The notes beneath the pieces are model-generated. The model was not told the origin of the DNA, did not search any database, and saw only the letters and a program-made list of their open reading frames with translations. A stretch of DNA of 64,000 bases from Annulohypoxylon bovei var. microspora (taxonomy: Eukaryota; Ascomycota; Sordariomycetes; Xylariales; Hypoxylaceae): contig MU405279.1 in NCBI GenBank assembly GCA_022836615.1, positions 62,001-126,000 of the forward strand, in the 5' to 3' direction. A program made the position numbers and the translations under genes. Of this stretch, positions 22,490 to 33,527 are shown piece by piece. Each line of letters starts with the position of its first letter. Within the stretch, counting starts at the first letter, position 1.

Positions 22490-24460
22490 ATGAGCGTCAA
22501 ATCTGTTGAATTCAAGTCCTTCACCGACCAGAAGCCTGGAACGTATGTAGATAGCTTTATTTAAGCTACCCCGCTGTCTCTATTCACAACCACTGCAGAA
22601 GAATAAAAACGCCACCAGATTGTCCTTCATTCTCCTAATTAGATCAAAAGCGATTACTAATACTCCTTCAGCTCAGGTCTTCGAAAGAAGGTCAAGGTTT
22701 TCCAACAACCAAACTACAGCGAGTCCTTCATTACTAGTATCCTCCTCTCCATTCCGGAGGGTGCCGAGGGTGAGCATAACAAGTACACACCAAACACCCG
22801 TAGCAGTAATCTCTAAATTTGTATGAAATAGGTGCATTTCTAGTGATTGGTGGCGACGGCCGATACTGGAACCCCGAAGCTATCCAGCTGATTGCAAAAA
22901 TTGGAGCTGCATACGGAGTAAAGAAGCTATTAGTCGGCCAAAATGGTATTCTATCAACGCCTGCTGCAAGTCACGTCATCCGAAAGCGAAAGGCAACAGG
23001 AGGCATCCTTCTGACTGCTAGTCACAACCCTGGCGGTAAGCGTAAATCTTGAAGTTACCTAGGTTATGGCTAGATCTCTAATTCCAAAATAAATAGGGCC
23101 CGACCAAGATTTCGGTATCAAGTACAACCTATCCAACGGTGGCCCTGCTCCGGAAAGTGTGACGAACAAAATATTCGAGGCCTCGAAGACCCTCACCTCC
23201 TTCAAAATCGCCGATATCCCTGATGTGGACATCACCACTATTGGAACCAAGACTTATGGCCCCTTGGAAGTTGAAATTGTCGATAGCACGGCCGACTACG
23301 TACAGATGCTCAAGGACATCTTCGATTTCCCCCTGATCAAGAAGTTCTTCGCCGACAACTCAGACTTCAAGGTGCTCTTCGACGGTTTACATGGCGTCAC
23401 GGGCCCATACGGAAAGGCAATCTTCGAGGAAGAACTGGGTGTAAAAGGCTCTACACAGAACTGTATCCCCAAACCTGACTTCGGCGGCGGGCACCCAGAC
23501 CCTAACCTCACCTACGCCCATTCCCTGGTGGAGGCTGTTGACAAAAACTCTATTCCTTTTGGCGCGGCATCCGATGGAGACGGAGACCGAAATATGATAT
23601 ATGGTGCCAATGCTTTCGTATCACCCGGCGACAGTCTGGCTATCATTGCCCACCACGCGCAGCTCATTCCATATTTCAAGAAGCAGGGCGTTTATGGCCT
23701 AGCTCGCAGTATGCCAACTTCAGGTGCTGTAGACCTTGTCGCAAAGGCCCAGGGGCTCAATTGTTATGAGGTTCCAACAGGCTGGAAATTCTTCTGCGCG
23801 CTGTTTGACGCAGATAAGTTGAGCATTTGTGGCGAGGAGAGCTTTGGCACCGGGAGCAACCATGTTCGCGAGAAAGATGGTCTTTGGGCTGTTGTAGCAT
23901 GGCTCAATATTATTGCTGGGTTGGGAGAAGCCAACCCTGAGACCAAGCCGAGCATCAAGCAGATCCAGGAAGACTTTTGGAAGACCTACGGCCGGGTTTT
24001 CTTCACTCGCTACGACTACGAGAACGTGGACTCCAATGGCGCGAACAAGGTCGTTGGAACGCTAGAGGACCTAATTGCTAACCCTAGCTTCATAGGTAGC
24101 AAGATCGGAGGTACGTGAACAAAATCATATGCTTCTATCCGTCATTATACTAACATCACTCTCATAGAACGCACGGTTACTGATGCCGGAAACTTCTCTT
24201 ACACTGATCTGGATGGTTCTGTGGCCTCTAAACAGGGCCTCTACGCTCGCTTCGATAGTGGCAGCCGCATTGTCGTCCGATTGTCCGGCACAGGCTCATC
24301 TGGAGCGACAATTCGCCTGTACATCGAGAAGTACAGCAAAGACCCCTCGACTTATAGTCAGGACGCACAAGACTTCCTCAAGGACGAAATCAAATTCGCA
24401 ACGGATCTATTGAAGTTCAAGGAGTATGTGGGGCGTGACGAGCCTGATGTGAAGACGTAG
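22490..24460 (+). CDS. PGM2: Phosphoglucomutase
   Basis: Five exons: 22490-22542, 22672-22769, 22832-23035, 23097-24110 and 24168-24460, giving 553 residues, the usual length. All four introns (129, 62, 61, 57 bp) keep phase and join conserved sequence (KPGTSGLRKKV; EGAFLVIGGDGRYW; HNPGGPDQDFGIK; KIGERTVTDAGNF). The phosphoserine loop TASHNPGG puts the catalytic Ser at about 114, the metal loop is DGDGDRN, sugar binding is CGEESFGTGS, and the phosphate-binding loop is RLSGTGSSGATIRLY. The enzyme interconverts glucose-1-phosphate and glucose-6-phosphate in the cytosol, feeding glycogen, trehalose and UDP-glucose synthesis. Confidence 0.98.
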
Positions 24461-26752
24461 ATGGTTGAGCGTCTGGATTGGAATTAGCGTATGAAACTAG
24501 AATATTAAGCCCATGAGAGTAGCTAGCTTCTTGAGATTATGGTGTTGACACACCATGTAATTAACGCCGATATGATCTGAAGAAAATAAACAGACTTACC
24601 TCCCCAGAGTAAGCATATACACAGCTATAGAGTTTAAGGGGTCAACGCTAGTATAATATGATCGCATCCAATATATCATCATGGAATTGCCTCGGGAATT
24701 CCAATCCACACTGCTACCCTTGAGACTTGAGGACGACTAGGGAAAACGTAGATGTGTTCTCCAACCCCTTTTCACCATATACTAAAAGGGGTTATTGCCA
24801 TATGCAAGTTAAACGGCCAACTTTGGGTCTAAACGTCGTCTACGCCCATGCAGGCAACTGTATAAGCGATCTTAGAATAGAAATTGGTGTTTGAGCATCA
24901 AGCCAAGATAGCTAAAGTCAATTCTTCATTTGTAATGTGTTTTTTGTTACTACCAGAAGAAGAGTAATGTTGACTTAGGCCGACAGGTCCGATTGAAAAC
25001 GTCAAATTTTGTGTCATGTTAGAAATATCGACTCTTGGCAATCTATTATAGCACGTACTTTTGTTTGACGTTCAACTGAAAGTCTGTTTTGGGAAATGTA
25101 GAGTTCGACGGCGAGTAGTAAGTAGGATAAACGCGAATCATGAAATCGCAGGTATTTATGAATTTCGGTTCTCTCTGTAGCGCTATGCAGTAAGTGCATA
25201 AGGTCGGTGCTTGGCCGTGTCAAATTCCCCGGTAAGTCAGTTATAGACCAATTAAGTAAAAGTGCCAGCCATTGAGTTATAATTTACACCGACCATCTAG
25301 ACCGATCAGACCGATGTAAAGTGCAAAAATATTCAGATAGCTTTGACTAATTCAATTGGTTCTACCTATTTAACTCGCAATTCGCGCTGTGGTGGTTGTA
25401 CAAGGAGGAAGCGTGGCGCTCTTTAATTGCATGTCCTTCATAAGCGTAAGGCTCGCTGGGCTCGGTAGTTGAAGAGGCACCGTAATATGCCGAGTTACAA
25501 GGGAAGGTAACAATGCTGCATCGAAGAAGGCAAAGGTATATGACAATCGTGTTGTAGTCTAACTTCTAAAATATCTTCTAGCAGTATAACGGACCGTATC
25601 ACGGGTCTTGGCTACATCTTACTAGACGTGCGAGTTCTCAAAAGGCTGTTTCTTATTCTTCTTAGAAGTTGATATGTAATGTTAAATTGCAGCCCTGGTG
25701 ATGTTTCATGGGACCTTTGGAGAGGAGCCAGTAAATCTTGACTGTTCTGATTGGCACATTTGTAGGTAGGGAGTATGCGATCTGCAAGCACAAGCATCAA
25801 GAAAATCCGGAATACAGCAGCCTATCACATTATGAGATTGTTGCTTTTGGTGATCTATCACTATTGCCCCTAGCCTTACACCTTATCAAAAGTCCTATGC
25901 CTGTTTAGAGGCACCTAAGCACTTAAGGAGTTTAGTCGCTACCGGTGATGTTCATGTTTCCGTCAGCATGGCGTTGTGGGCTGGTTCAGCTTTGCCGATC
26001 ACTAGCACTATTAATCGGGCTGATCTAATGAGGAATAGAACCGGTATTGTGATAGAGTAGGTAGGATCTTGCGAACAAGTGACGAGATGATTAAGCCCTA
26101 CGGGAAGTTATGAATGACTCGCTTCTATGACGCAGGAGAGCTGGTTTTACAATTCGGTTGAATGCAGGATTACCCAGTTATCTATCATCGTGAGGCCAAC
26201 CACGAATTGCCAACGGTTTGGCCCAACCTGTCGGATCCGGAGGGGGGCGTGGCTTAAAAGCCCGGCTGTTCACCTGCCCGAAAAGCTTGAGGTAATGGCT
26301 AGTGTAGGGCAGTGAGGATAATCTGATGTTGGTCTAGACTAAGAATAGATTGTAGGACTGCATAGTAGCAGAGTAGGAGGGTAGGGGGGCCAAAAATGGA
26401 AAACTAGCAAGACTACCCTACCTACCTACGTACCTCGTAGCGTCGCTATCAAATGAAATACCAGCTTGCGTTGCATTAGCGGAGGTGCCGTTTAAGTCCA
26501 AAGGAGTTTGGTATCACCACTGTGCTGACGCCGAGCACCACCACCTTGTCAGGCCCGGGCTCCTTGTACGAGTGCAAACCTCCTAGCCTATCGTTTTTGC
26601 GCAGCAATAATTATGCGATCGACCAGACTGGGCTTACGTGTAAAAGCTTGAGGGACATTGTTCTTCAGCCTACAACTTCCTCCTTTCATAATCGCCTCAA
26701 GCCCATGACCAAAAGAGTGAAAGAAGGATATCGAATTTAGCCCGCCGCCGCG
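24461..26752. other. Intergenic stretch
   Basis: 2.3 kb, mostly AT-rich, without a supported gene. It contains a short TACCTACCTACGTACC run near 26417. The last few hundred bases are likely promoter and leader of the DUF7053 gene. Confidence 0.4.
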
Positions 26753-28018
26753 ATGGTGCTCAAAAAGAAAGAAGTGTATACGGTTATAACACCAATCCCT
26801 ACATTCATACCCCGCCAACTAGCCATCGACATTCTCCACAGCCACGGTGAAGTCATCACGCTTAATCCCCTCGTGCTCGAATATAAGCAGATCAAAGCAC
26901 CTCGCGATGCCGCCTCCGACGAGTATTTCTCGACATGGTACGAGATCAACGAGCGGATTCAGTACATCCCTGGCATGGGAAGGTTAGGGTCGGGCAAGAT
27001 CACTTTCAATGGCTGTTTTCACGACCTCCCCTGGGGGCTGCAAACACACATTTACGCGCCCATGGGCGTCGACCTCCGAAACAAGTATCGCATCGGAGGG
27101 AACCAACCGGGTATAGAACCTCCCGAGCATCAAGAGATGGGATTGGCCGCGCTTGGCGCACCGAAGGATGGGCTCTACCTGAGAGAGGACATCGAAATTC
27201 GATGTAACATCACTATGGTCGGCATGGTGAAGGGACAAATGAAGACGGCTAGTAAAGATATGGTAGAGAGGATTATCAAGAAGGCTGAACTTCTTGATGC
27301 TGGCATACTGCAGGCGATGATCGAGGATGGAAAGATGAAGACTTTCAACCCTAACGACAGGACATACACTGGTGGCTTACATGCAGGGATGAAGTCACCG
27401 CCAATGTCTCCGGCAACTCCGTTCCAGCCGCCCATGTCGCCCTCGATACCATACCAAGTCCCACGGCCAATTTCGGTGCAGCAAGGGAGCAGACCTGGAA
27501 CCGCAAGCTCGCTAAGCTACCCCGCGCACTGGCAGGCTCAATTCCAACAACTCAATGGGTATGATCAGAGTAAGATACATCAGCAGTACGCCGAGCTACC
27601 CGCCAGCCAAGGAGCAATGCCCAGTCCGGGACCCATCATGGAACTACCAGGAGATTTCCACCACCCACAGTCATCGCCGCATCTACAACCGCCTCACCCA
27701 TCACCCACATACCCACATCAAGGCCGGAATTCCCCGGCATCAATCCAGTCTCACTCACCCGAGCTCAAAGCATGGAGTTGGTCTCAAAGCCAACCGAGCC
27801 CATCACTTATGGGTTCACGACCTACCTCGTACTCTTCCGACGCGAGCAGCGCCGGCTTCGCATCTCCCGGACTTGACCACAAAGGATTCGCAGCCGAACT
27901 ACCTACGCATCAGGAGACTACGGAGGAATACCACCACCAGGGCGCATATAGGTCAGACTCACGTGCCGGCCGGAGTTACGCTTACAACCCGGCGGATTAC
28001 GCACAAGTCCGCCGCTGA
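26753..28018 (+). CDS. DUF7053 domain protein with disordered Pro/Ser/Gln-rich tail
   Basis: A single exon of 421 residues. The first ~180 residues match the fungal DUF7053 pattern: VYTVITPIPTFIPRQLAIDI, HSHGEVITLNPLVLEYKQI, then GSGKITFNGCFHDLPWGLQ, THIYAPMGVDLRNKYRIGG and GLYLREDIEIRCNITMVGMV. This is probably a START/SRPBCC-like barrel, but no ligand is known. From about residue 200 the chain is low-complexity, rich in P, S, Q, H and Y (MSPATPFQPPMSPSIPY), typical of a disordered tail. The ATG at 26753 follows a TAG in the leader and fits the conserved N-terminus. No introns. Confidence 0.85.
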   Translation: MVLKKKEVYTVITPIPTFIPRQLAIDILHSHGEVITLNPLVLEYKQIKAPRDAASDEYFSTWYEINERIQYIPGMGRLGSGKITFNGCFHDLPWGLQTHIYAPMGVDLRNKYRIGGNQPGIEPPEHQEMGLAALGAPKDGLYLREDIEIRCNITMVGMVKGQMKTASKDMVERIIKKAELLDAGILQAMIEDGKMKTFNPNDRTYTGGLHAGMKSPPMSPATPFQPPMSPSIPYQVPRPISVQQGSRPGTASSLSYPAHWQAQFQQLNGYDQSKIHQQYAELPASQGAMPSPGPIMELPGDFHHPQSSPHLQPPHPSPTYPHQGRNSPASIQSHSPELKAWSWSQSQPSPSLMGSRPTSYSSDASSAGFASPGLDHKGFAAELPTHQETTEEYHHQGAYRSDSRAGRSYAYNPADYAQVRR

Positions 28019-28602
28019 TGAGGAAACGAGGTATGAAAAAAGGGGATATGGGAATAGATGGATAGATGGGGTCTTCTTGGGTAACGCCAACCTAATGTTG
28101 GATCGGTCTAGTGATATCATGGGCGGTTTTGCTTCTGTCGCGACATTGCGTGATTCTACTTGTTTCTTTGGGGTGGTCGTTGGGCGTTGTCTGTACGAGA
28201 GAGATCCTGGGAGCGCAATGATTTCGATCCATGTTGCTAGTCGGTTACGCGACGGAAAATCTGTTCATGTGTATTATCACATCCATACCCCGAATCCGAT
28301 ACTTTGTACATGTGACCTCGTAAGCTTAGAAGGCTTGCTATTGCGCCCGATCTACATAAGATTATTACTCTCTTCGTAACGAGTTGCGATACTGCTTGCG
28401 TGTGCTTGTTAGGCTTACGTTAGGAAACTATTGTTCCTACGAAGACAATAGATCGCTTTTTGAAAGCCCATCTAGTCACCACTGAATTACATACCTACCT
28501 AAAGAAAATCAACCTTCATCGTCTATGTCCAATCTATCCTCCTAAATTTCTCATGAATATGTATTCGTTTAATGAAATGTCAGTTTAAGGGGATTCTGCT
28601 GA
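28019..28602. other. Downstream and flanking region of the AT-rich element
   Basis: Probable 3' UTR of the DUF7053 gene followed by unique DNA up to the left inverted repeat. The in-frame open reading through 28019-28379 is a shadow of another frame. Confidence 0.35.
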
Positions 28603-30056
28603 GACCACCTCGTCGACTAGGTCGGACCACCTCTCGGAGTTTAGCTCGGACCACCTCCTAGGGTCCGAGCTAGCTCCGAAAATGATTAAATATTGAATAA
28701 ATTCATAACGCCACCAATATAATTATTATATAAATAAGCTTTATATCATTCGAAAGCTGATTTTTCAACGGTTTTAATGAACTAGGTTGCACGAAGTTTG
28801 AGTGATTATTCATCAAGTTATACTTAAGTGTGATTTTAAAGAAAATATATAAATAAAACGTAATGTTTAAAAAGACTTTTAAACTTATAATTAAGTTTAT
28901 AAATTAAACTTTTATAATATTATTTTTTTAAAATTTTATTATTTTTCATTGATTTTTTATTTAATTAAATATAATTTTTAGAAAATAATTTATATAATGT
29001 ATAATTAATTAAAAATTAAATGATAAAATATTTATTTTAATTTAAAATTATAAATTTATTTATTAAATCGGTTTTTTATGAAATCCTTTTTTTTAAATTT
29101 TTATTATTATTTAAAAAATATATAATAATTTATAATAATTTATAAAAATTAAAACCTTTTATGTAATAATTTATAAAAATTAAATAACCTTTTATTATTA
29201 TTAAAAATTCATTATTTTAATTTAATAATATTTCTAATGAACTTAAGCCGGCTTTTTAATTAGTTGATAATTTATCGATAAGCATAAGCTAGTTAAAAGT
29301 ACTTTATTACTTATATAAATTCGTATATATTTTATTATACCGATTTAAATTATATATACATTTACTTTTAAATTTAAATAACTTTACAAATATTACATAT
29401 AAAAAAAATTAATATATATGAATCGATAGTTAATTTAAAAACGAATTAAATGATATAAGTTACATTATTATTAAACCTGTATTAGCGTAGATATATTAAG
29501 GGATGTATAAGATATTAATATTGAAAGCGTTTCGAAGGTATTATGTGTAGCCGGTTGTAAATAGTAACATTGGGAACCGCAATATAACAGCTTATTACGT
29601 ACAAGATTCAGCGTGTAAGCCATTAAAACCTATATTAATAAAAACGCCTAATTGAGGGTTATATAATGATGTAAATTCAATAATGTAAAACGTATTGAAA
29701 GAGAAGTTATATGGGTTTAAACTTGAAAGTATTATGTACTGGCTTTTAGTGGCTGCGTGGCTTATCGATACGATTACTAATCAGGTCAAGGTTAGGGTTA
29801 CATAAGACTGATCCGAGACTGGTCTGAGATTAGTCCTAATTAGGATACTGGTCTGAGCTCATACCCAGACCAGACCGAGACTGAACTTTAAAGTGGGACT
29901 GCCTGATTTAGTAAGAGGGGTAAACTGACTAAGCAGGTGGGGCGATCTAACCTATCTAGGTGAACTAGTTGGAGGTGGTCTTGGCAGGCCGTTTTTTCGG
30001 AGTTAAGCCCCTCGGAGCGCCTCAGGAGGTGGTCCGAGCTAGTCGACGAGGTGGTC
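28603..30056. mobile_element. AT-rich DNA-transposon or MITE relic with terminal inverted repeats, probably RIP-mutated
   Basis: A 31-bp repeat at 28603-28633 (GACCACCTCG...GGACCACCTC) recurs inverted at 30026-30056 with a single mismatch. The core decamer GGACCACCTC appears again just inside each end (about 28649; a related GGAGGTGGTC at about 29971), giving subterminal repeats. About 28690-29700 is almost pure A/T with no surviving open frame, while the GC-containing ends are preserved. This is what RIP does to duplicated DNA in ascomycetes, and the inverted ends indicate a cut-and-paste element or its nonautonomous derivative. The exact borders are uncertain: weak similarity continues outward (AGGGG...GCT on both sides), and TTTA at about 28584 and 30077 could be target-site duplication. 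No transposase remains. Confidence 0.75.
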
Positions 30057-30692
30057 CGAGCTATGAGCCCCTCACTTTATGTACGACATCCTACGAATGA
30101 ATAGGTACCTAGGTGCTAGGGGTAGGTATATATTTACTATGGTTACATGGATCTAATATACCTATCTTTAAATAGACCTAGTTCATTCGAGGTACGAATA
30201 AGAGATAATTGTCATCTAATACCCAGGCATCTCCCAACTGTCCAGGTTATGCAACTCATACAAATGCGAGCCTAAGCTCGTCAAAATAATAAAAGCGTAA
30301 AGTACGTCTATAATAAGCAGGAAGAGTGAACTTATATAGTTATAGCTAAATGTGTATATAAGACAGTGTATGTACATAGCATGACATAGAGGGCTTCTAT
30401 ATCTTAAGACATCACGTATCGCAACCTAGAACCTCTTGAATTGAAATGGGAGGGTGACAGGCCAAGGCATAGCTGATGAGCGAAGTCTTAGACCCGACGC
30501 TAGATCGCCCCACAGCAGATTCAAAAATTAGAGAATACCTCCGACTACGTCACCATGTTGAGCCTCTAGTTTTCGGTATATATTCAAGCTTAGAAACGCC
30601 GTGTTAAATGTGTCCTTCAAAACTGTAACATTCTAAATTAGAATCGCGCTTAAGTTCACGAATACGGTACCATAGGTAGTTCATCCCTCAAA
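30057..30692. other. Intergenic stretch right of the element
   Basis: Contains AATAGGTACCTAGGTG at 30100-30115 and AT-rich unique DNA; the TspO leader starts in the last 100 bases. No gene seen. Confidence 0.4.
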
Positions 30693-31307
30693 ATGACGAC
30701 CTCTATCTCCTCTCTCATCTCCATACCCTATAATGTTTTCGCGAGTCCAGCAGCTTCGATCTTGCTACCTATTACACTAGGTACGGCGACTGGTCTTAGC
30801 TGTGGGCGTAAGTTTCCCGGTTATCCTTAGTTCCTCTTATCAAGCGCACATTCCTAACACGGAGCAACAGGCGAGCATGCGCGGATCGCCTATCGCGCGA
30901 TGAAACAGCCACCGCTGAGCCCGCCAGCCAAGGTCTTCGGTCCCGCCTGGGTGGTTCTTTATGGACTGATGGGCTACGCGGCTCACCGTGCTGTGACCAT
31001 GTCCCCGCCCTCCCTAGACTTGACAGGCCAGATGGCGGCTTTGTATTCCGTACAGCTCGGCTTGAATTTGCTGTGGATGCCTATATTTTTCGGAATGCGT
31101 CGGTTAGATCTTGCGTTGGCCGACATGGTACCGCTCGTTGGAATTAATGGGTATCTGACATATCTATACTTTTCAATCGACAGCCTGGCGGGTTGGTGTC
31201 AAGTGCCGTACGTGGCCTGGTTGGTGTTTGCGACATATCTGACAGGTGGTGTGGGATATCTGAACAAGTCGAATATCTCTGAAGCCACGCTGTCAAAGAG
31301 GTCGTAA
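30693..31307 (+). CDS. TspO/MBR family membrane protein (translocator protein)
   Basis: Exons 30693-30807 and 30871-31307 (63-bp intron, GTAAGT/CAG, CTAAC branch point), 183 residues. The family signature is clear: KQPPLSPPAKVFGPAWVVLY followed by GLMGYAAHRAV, then LGLNLLWMPIFFGMRRLDLALAD and VPYVAWLVFATYL. Five hydrophobic segments fit the TspO fold. TspO proteins bind porphyrins and sterols and, in eukaryotes, usually sit in the outer mitochondrial membrane or secretory membranes. The gene converges on the ornithine carrier gene (309 bp between stops). Confidence 0.94.
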
Positions 31308-31616
31308 GTTAATACTATGTATGCTTACGCCGCTTTGGATGAAATAGGTTTCCAGTGCTATACAAAATTATATATGCCGACTATCGCAACTGGCAAACCT
31401 TCCCCATGCCAATGGCTTTGTGTGAAAGTACTCATACTCACTCGTCTAGATAGCAGCACGTATGATACTGCCGACGCTGCTCAATATATCTATAAAAATT
31501 TCAAGTATAAATGTAGTGTCAAACGCCAATACTCCCCTCCCTTAATCCATCTATCCCCTCTATTATACGTCCATATTTTTGGTATCTCATCCAAAAAGCA
31601 TCATGAGGAATATCAT
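31308..31616. other. Short convergent intergenic region
   Basis: 309 bp between the convergent stops of the TspO and ornithine-carrier genes, AT-rich; a 103-residue frame over it is not supported. Confidence 0.4.
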
Positions 31617-32658
31617 TCACATCGGTAGGTATCGCTTTAGGCCATCAAAAACGATAAAAATGAAGGCTGAACTAGGCGCCGACCGCAGCACGGTGATTCC
31701 ACATCCACGATAGAGCCCCTTTAATCCGTGTTGGTTCCACAGAGCTCTTCCCTCTTGCCAAAATGTACTGTTTTGGGTAGTACCACCAACTGGCGAAGTC
31801 TGCATGCGAGACTTGATAGTGTCAGCCGGGAAGAACAAAAAATTGTACGACATGCCGGCAGAGGCGCCAGCTACGGCTTGCTGCCACAGTGGCAAGGCTT
31901 CCGTTGCCAATGCATCCTTCTCCAATTGCGATTTGGCATTTTTCTCATTGGCAAGATAAAACATCTTGGTTACTGTTTCCTTGGAGCCAAACCAAGCTGC
32001 GCAACCACCGGATTCTCGGAAGAATGTACCCATCTGTCCACGCCAGAAGCCCTTCACGCCCTCATGTTTGTATACATCTCGGATGACAGACGTCACACTT
32101 GGAGCCTTTGTCGTCGACCCGTCAGCCGATGTAGGTACTTGGATCTTACATTTTACGAGTTCGATGGGAGTGAGGACGACAGAGGTGAAGGCTCCAGCAA
32201 ATGCGCCAGTGAACCACAGCGCCGAAAGAGGGAGTACTCGATCCCGTGAACAGTATCCAGAGGCATATACTGCCTCGCGTCCTATGCGTTCAAAGAAAAA
32301 AAGGCTGCTCGTTTCGGCCGCTGCTCCGAAAAGCGGCGCGCTTATTCCACGATAGAGCCCCAAAAATCCATCGGCCTTGATGGATTGGCGAAAGCAATCA
32401 AGCGGACCGGTATAGCGAAGGGGGAGATGGTCGGGTTGAGACTGCAATCTGACCTTGACGGTGTCGAAAGGATATTCGATATATTTACCCACGATACCAG
32501 CAATCTGGCGTTGTTAGAAGGCGCTAGAAGTAATTTGTTGGGAAGTGGCTTACAGATCCATAAACGATGTCCTCTACAGACTGCATTACAGCCGACTTCT
32601 CCGAGATAGGAGTTTGCGAGGGTTTCGTCGCCATAGTCTCTACTCCTGTGGTTGCCAT
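31617..32658 (-). CDS. arg-13: Mitochondrial ornithine/amino-acid carrier (arg-13/ORT1 type)
   Basis: Exons 32658-32554 and 32504-31617 with a 49-bp intron (GTAAGC/CAG), 330 residues. Three carrier repeats are visible through the signatures YPFDTVKVRLQ, TPIELVKCKIQ and FPADTIKSRMQ, each followed by GLYRG or GFWRG. The first repeat begins across the splice site (VYGS joined to IAGIVGKYIEYPFD). Specific features such as FGAAAETSSLFFFERIGREA, RESGGCAAWFG and APSSAFIFIVFDGLKRYL match the ORT1/arg-13 branch, which exports ornithine from the matrix for arginine synthesis in the inner mitochondrial membrane. The N-terminal 35 residues are a normal short soluble extension. Confidence 0.95.
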
Positions 32659-33527
32659 GTTTGTAGCTTAGAAGTTCAACAAGGTAAATAGAGAGCGTGA
32701 CAGTAGACAGTGACCTGGAACTCTAGGTCCGGCTTCGAATTGTTAGAAGTGGCTAGGAGTTGACAACCACGCACGACAACAGTAAATGAGAGCGACGAAA
32801 CCCAAGGTAGACTATTGCTAGAACATTTCGATGCTGTCGTGAGTAAACTTAGTGTTGAGGAGTGGAGCTGGTTCGCGGTATTTTTTTTTTCTTATACGGA
32901 ACGCGGCCGAGAAAGAGTCACTAACGGCCCCTAAGTGGATGCAAATACCAATATAAAGGCGTCTTGTATCGGACCATCTCGCAGGGAAAAAGGGCGAAAA
33001 GGAAAAAGTGGGTGAAGACAAATCTAATTGCCTAATTAAAAGCTATCATGTGCGACGTGTGGAGGTTCCGAGAAGTATTCGCTTGGTGAAAAACTAAACA
33101 ACGTCGTATGCAGTAGGCAGTTGGTATTAAGTAGTTGGTAGTTTGTGGTTGTAGAAGGTTCACGATGAGATGAAGATTTGCCGCTCACCTGGAAGTTAAA
33201 CTACTTCCTGATCTTCCTGATAAGCGAAACTTCGCTAATGCGCTGGCCGTGTTACACAGATAACCCCATGGAGGCGTTTTTGGGGTCGAACCTGCCCTAT
33301 GAAAACTGCTCTAGTGATTTGGAGCACCAACACTGCACGTGTGGGCATTTAAGTTCCAAGGTTAGCCACATAAGGAAATAGATCTTTTTTAGTGCGGGGG
33401 AGGGGTTGTCAGCTATCCTCACTCGTCGGAGAAAAGAATCTATCGTACCTAGTATATAAACTCTTTCATACCTTAGGTAGGTACCTAACCTTCAATGTCC
33501 GTACCATATTTCTAAGAATATTGCGCC
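32659..33527. promoter_or_regulatory. Divergent intergenic region (ornithine carrier / KEL3)
   Basis: 869 bp with no supported gene; contains TTAGGTAGGTACCTAACC at about 33475. A GGTTCGA-like word at 33283-33293 (minus strand) lacks a tRNA fold. Confidence 0.45.

Noticed and set aside
27555..28379. 274-codon plus frame
   Set aside because: Overlaps the DUF7053 frame and continues into UTR; composition is that of an out-of-frame shadow.
29788..29803. Telomere-like GGTTAGGGTTA
   Set aside because: Only about one and a half units, in an otherwise unique sequence; likely chance.
33280..33300. tRNA B-box-like GGTTCGACCCC on the minus strand
   Set aside because: The flanking bases do not form a T-stem and no A-box lies at the right distance.
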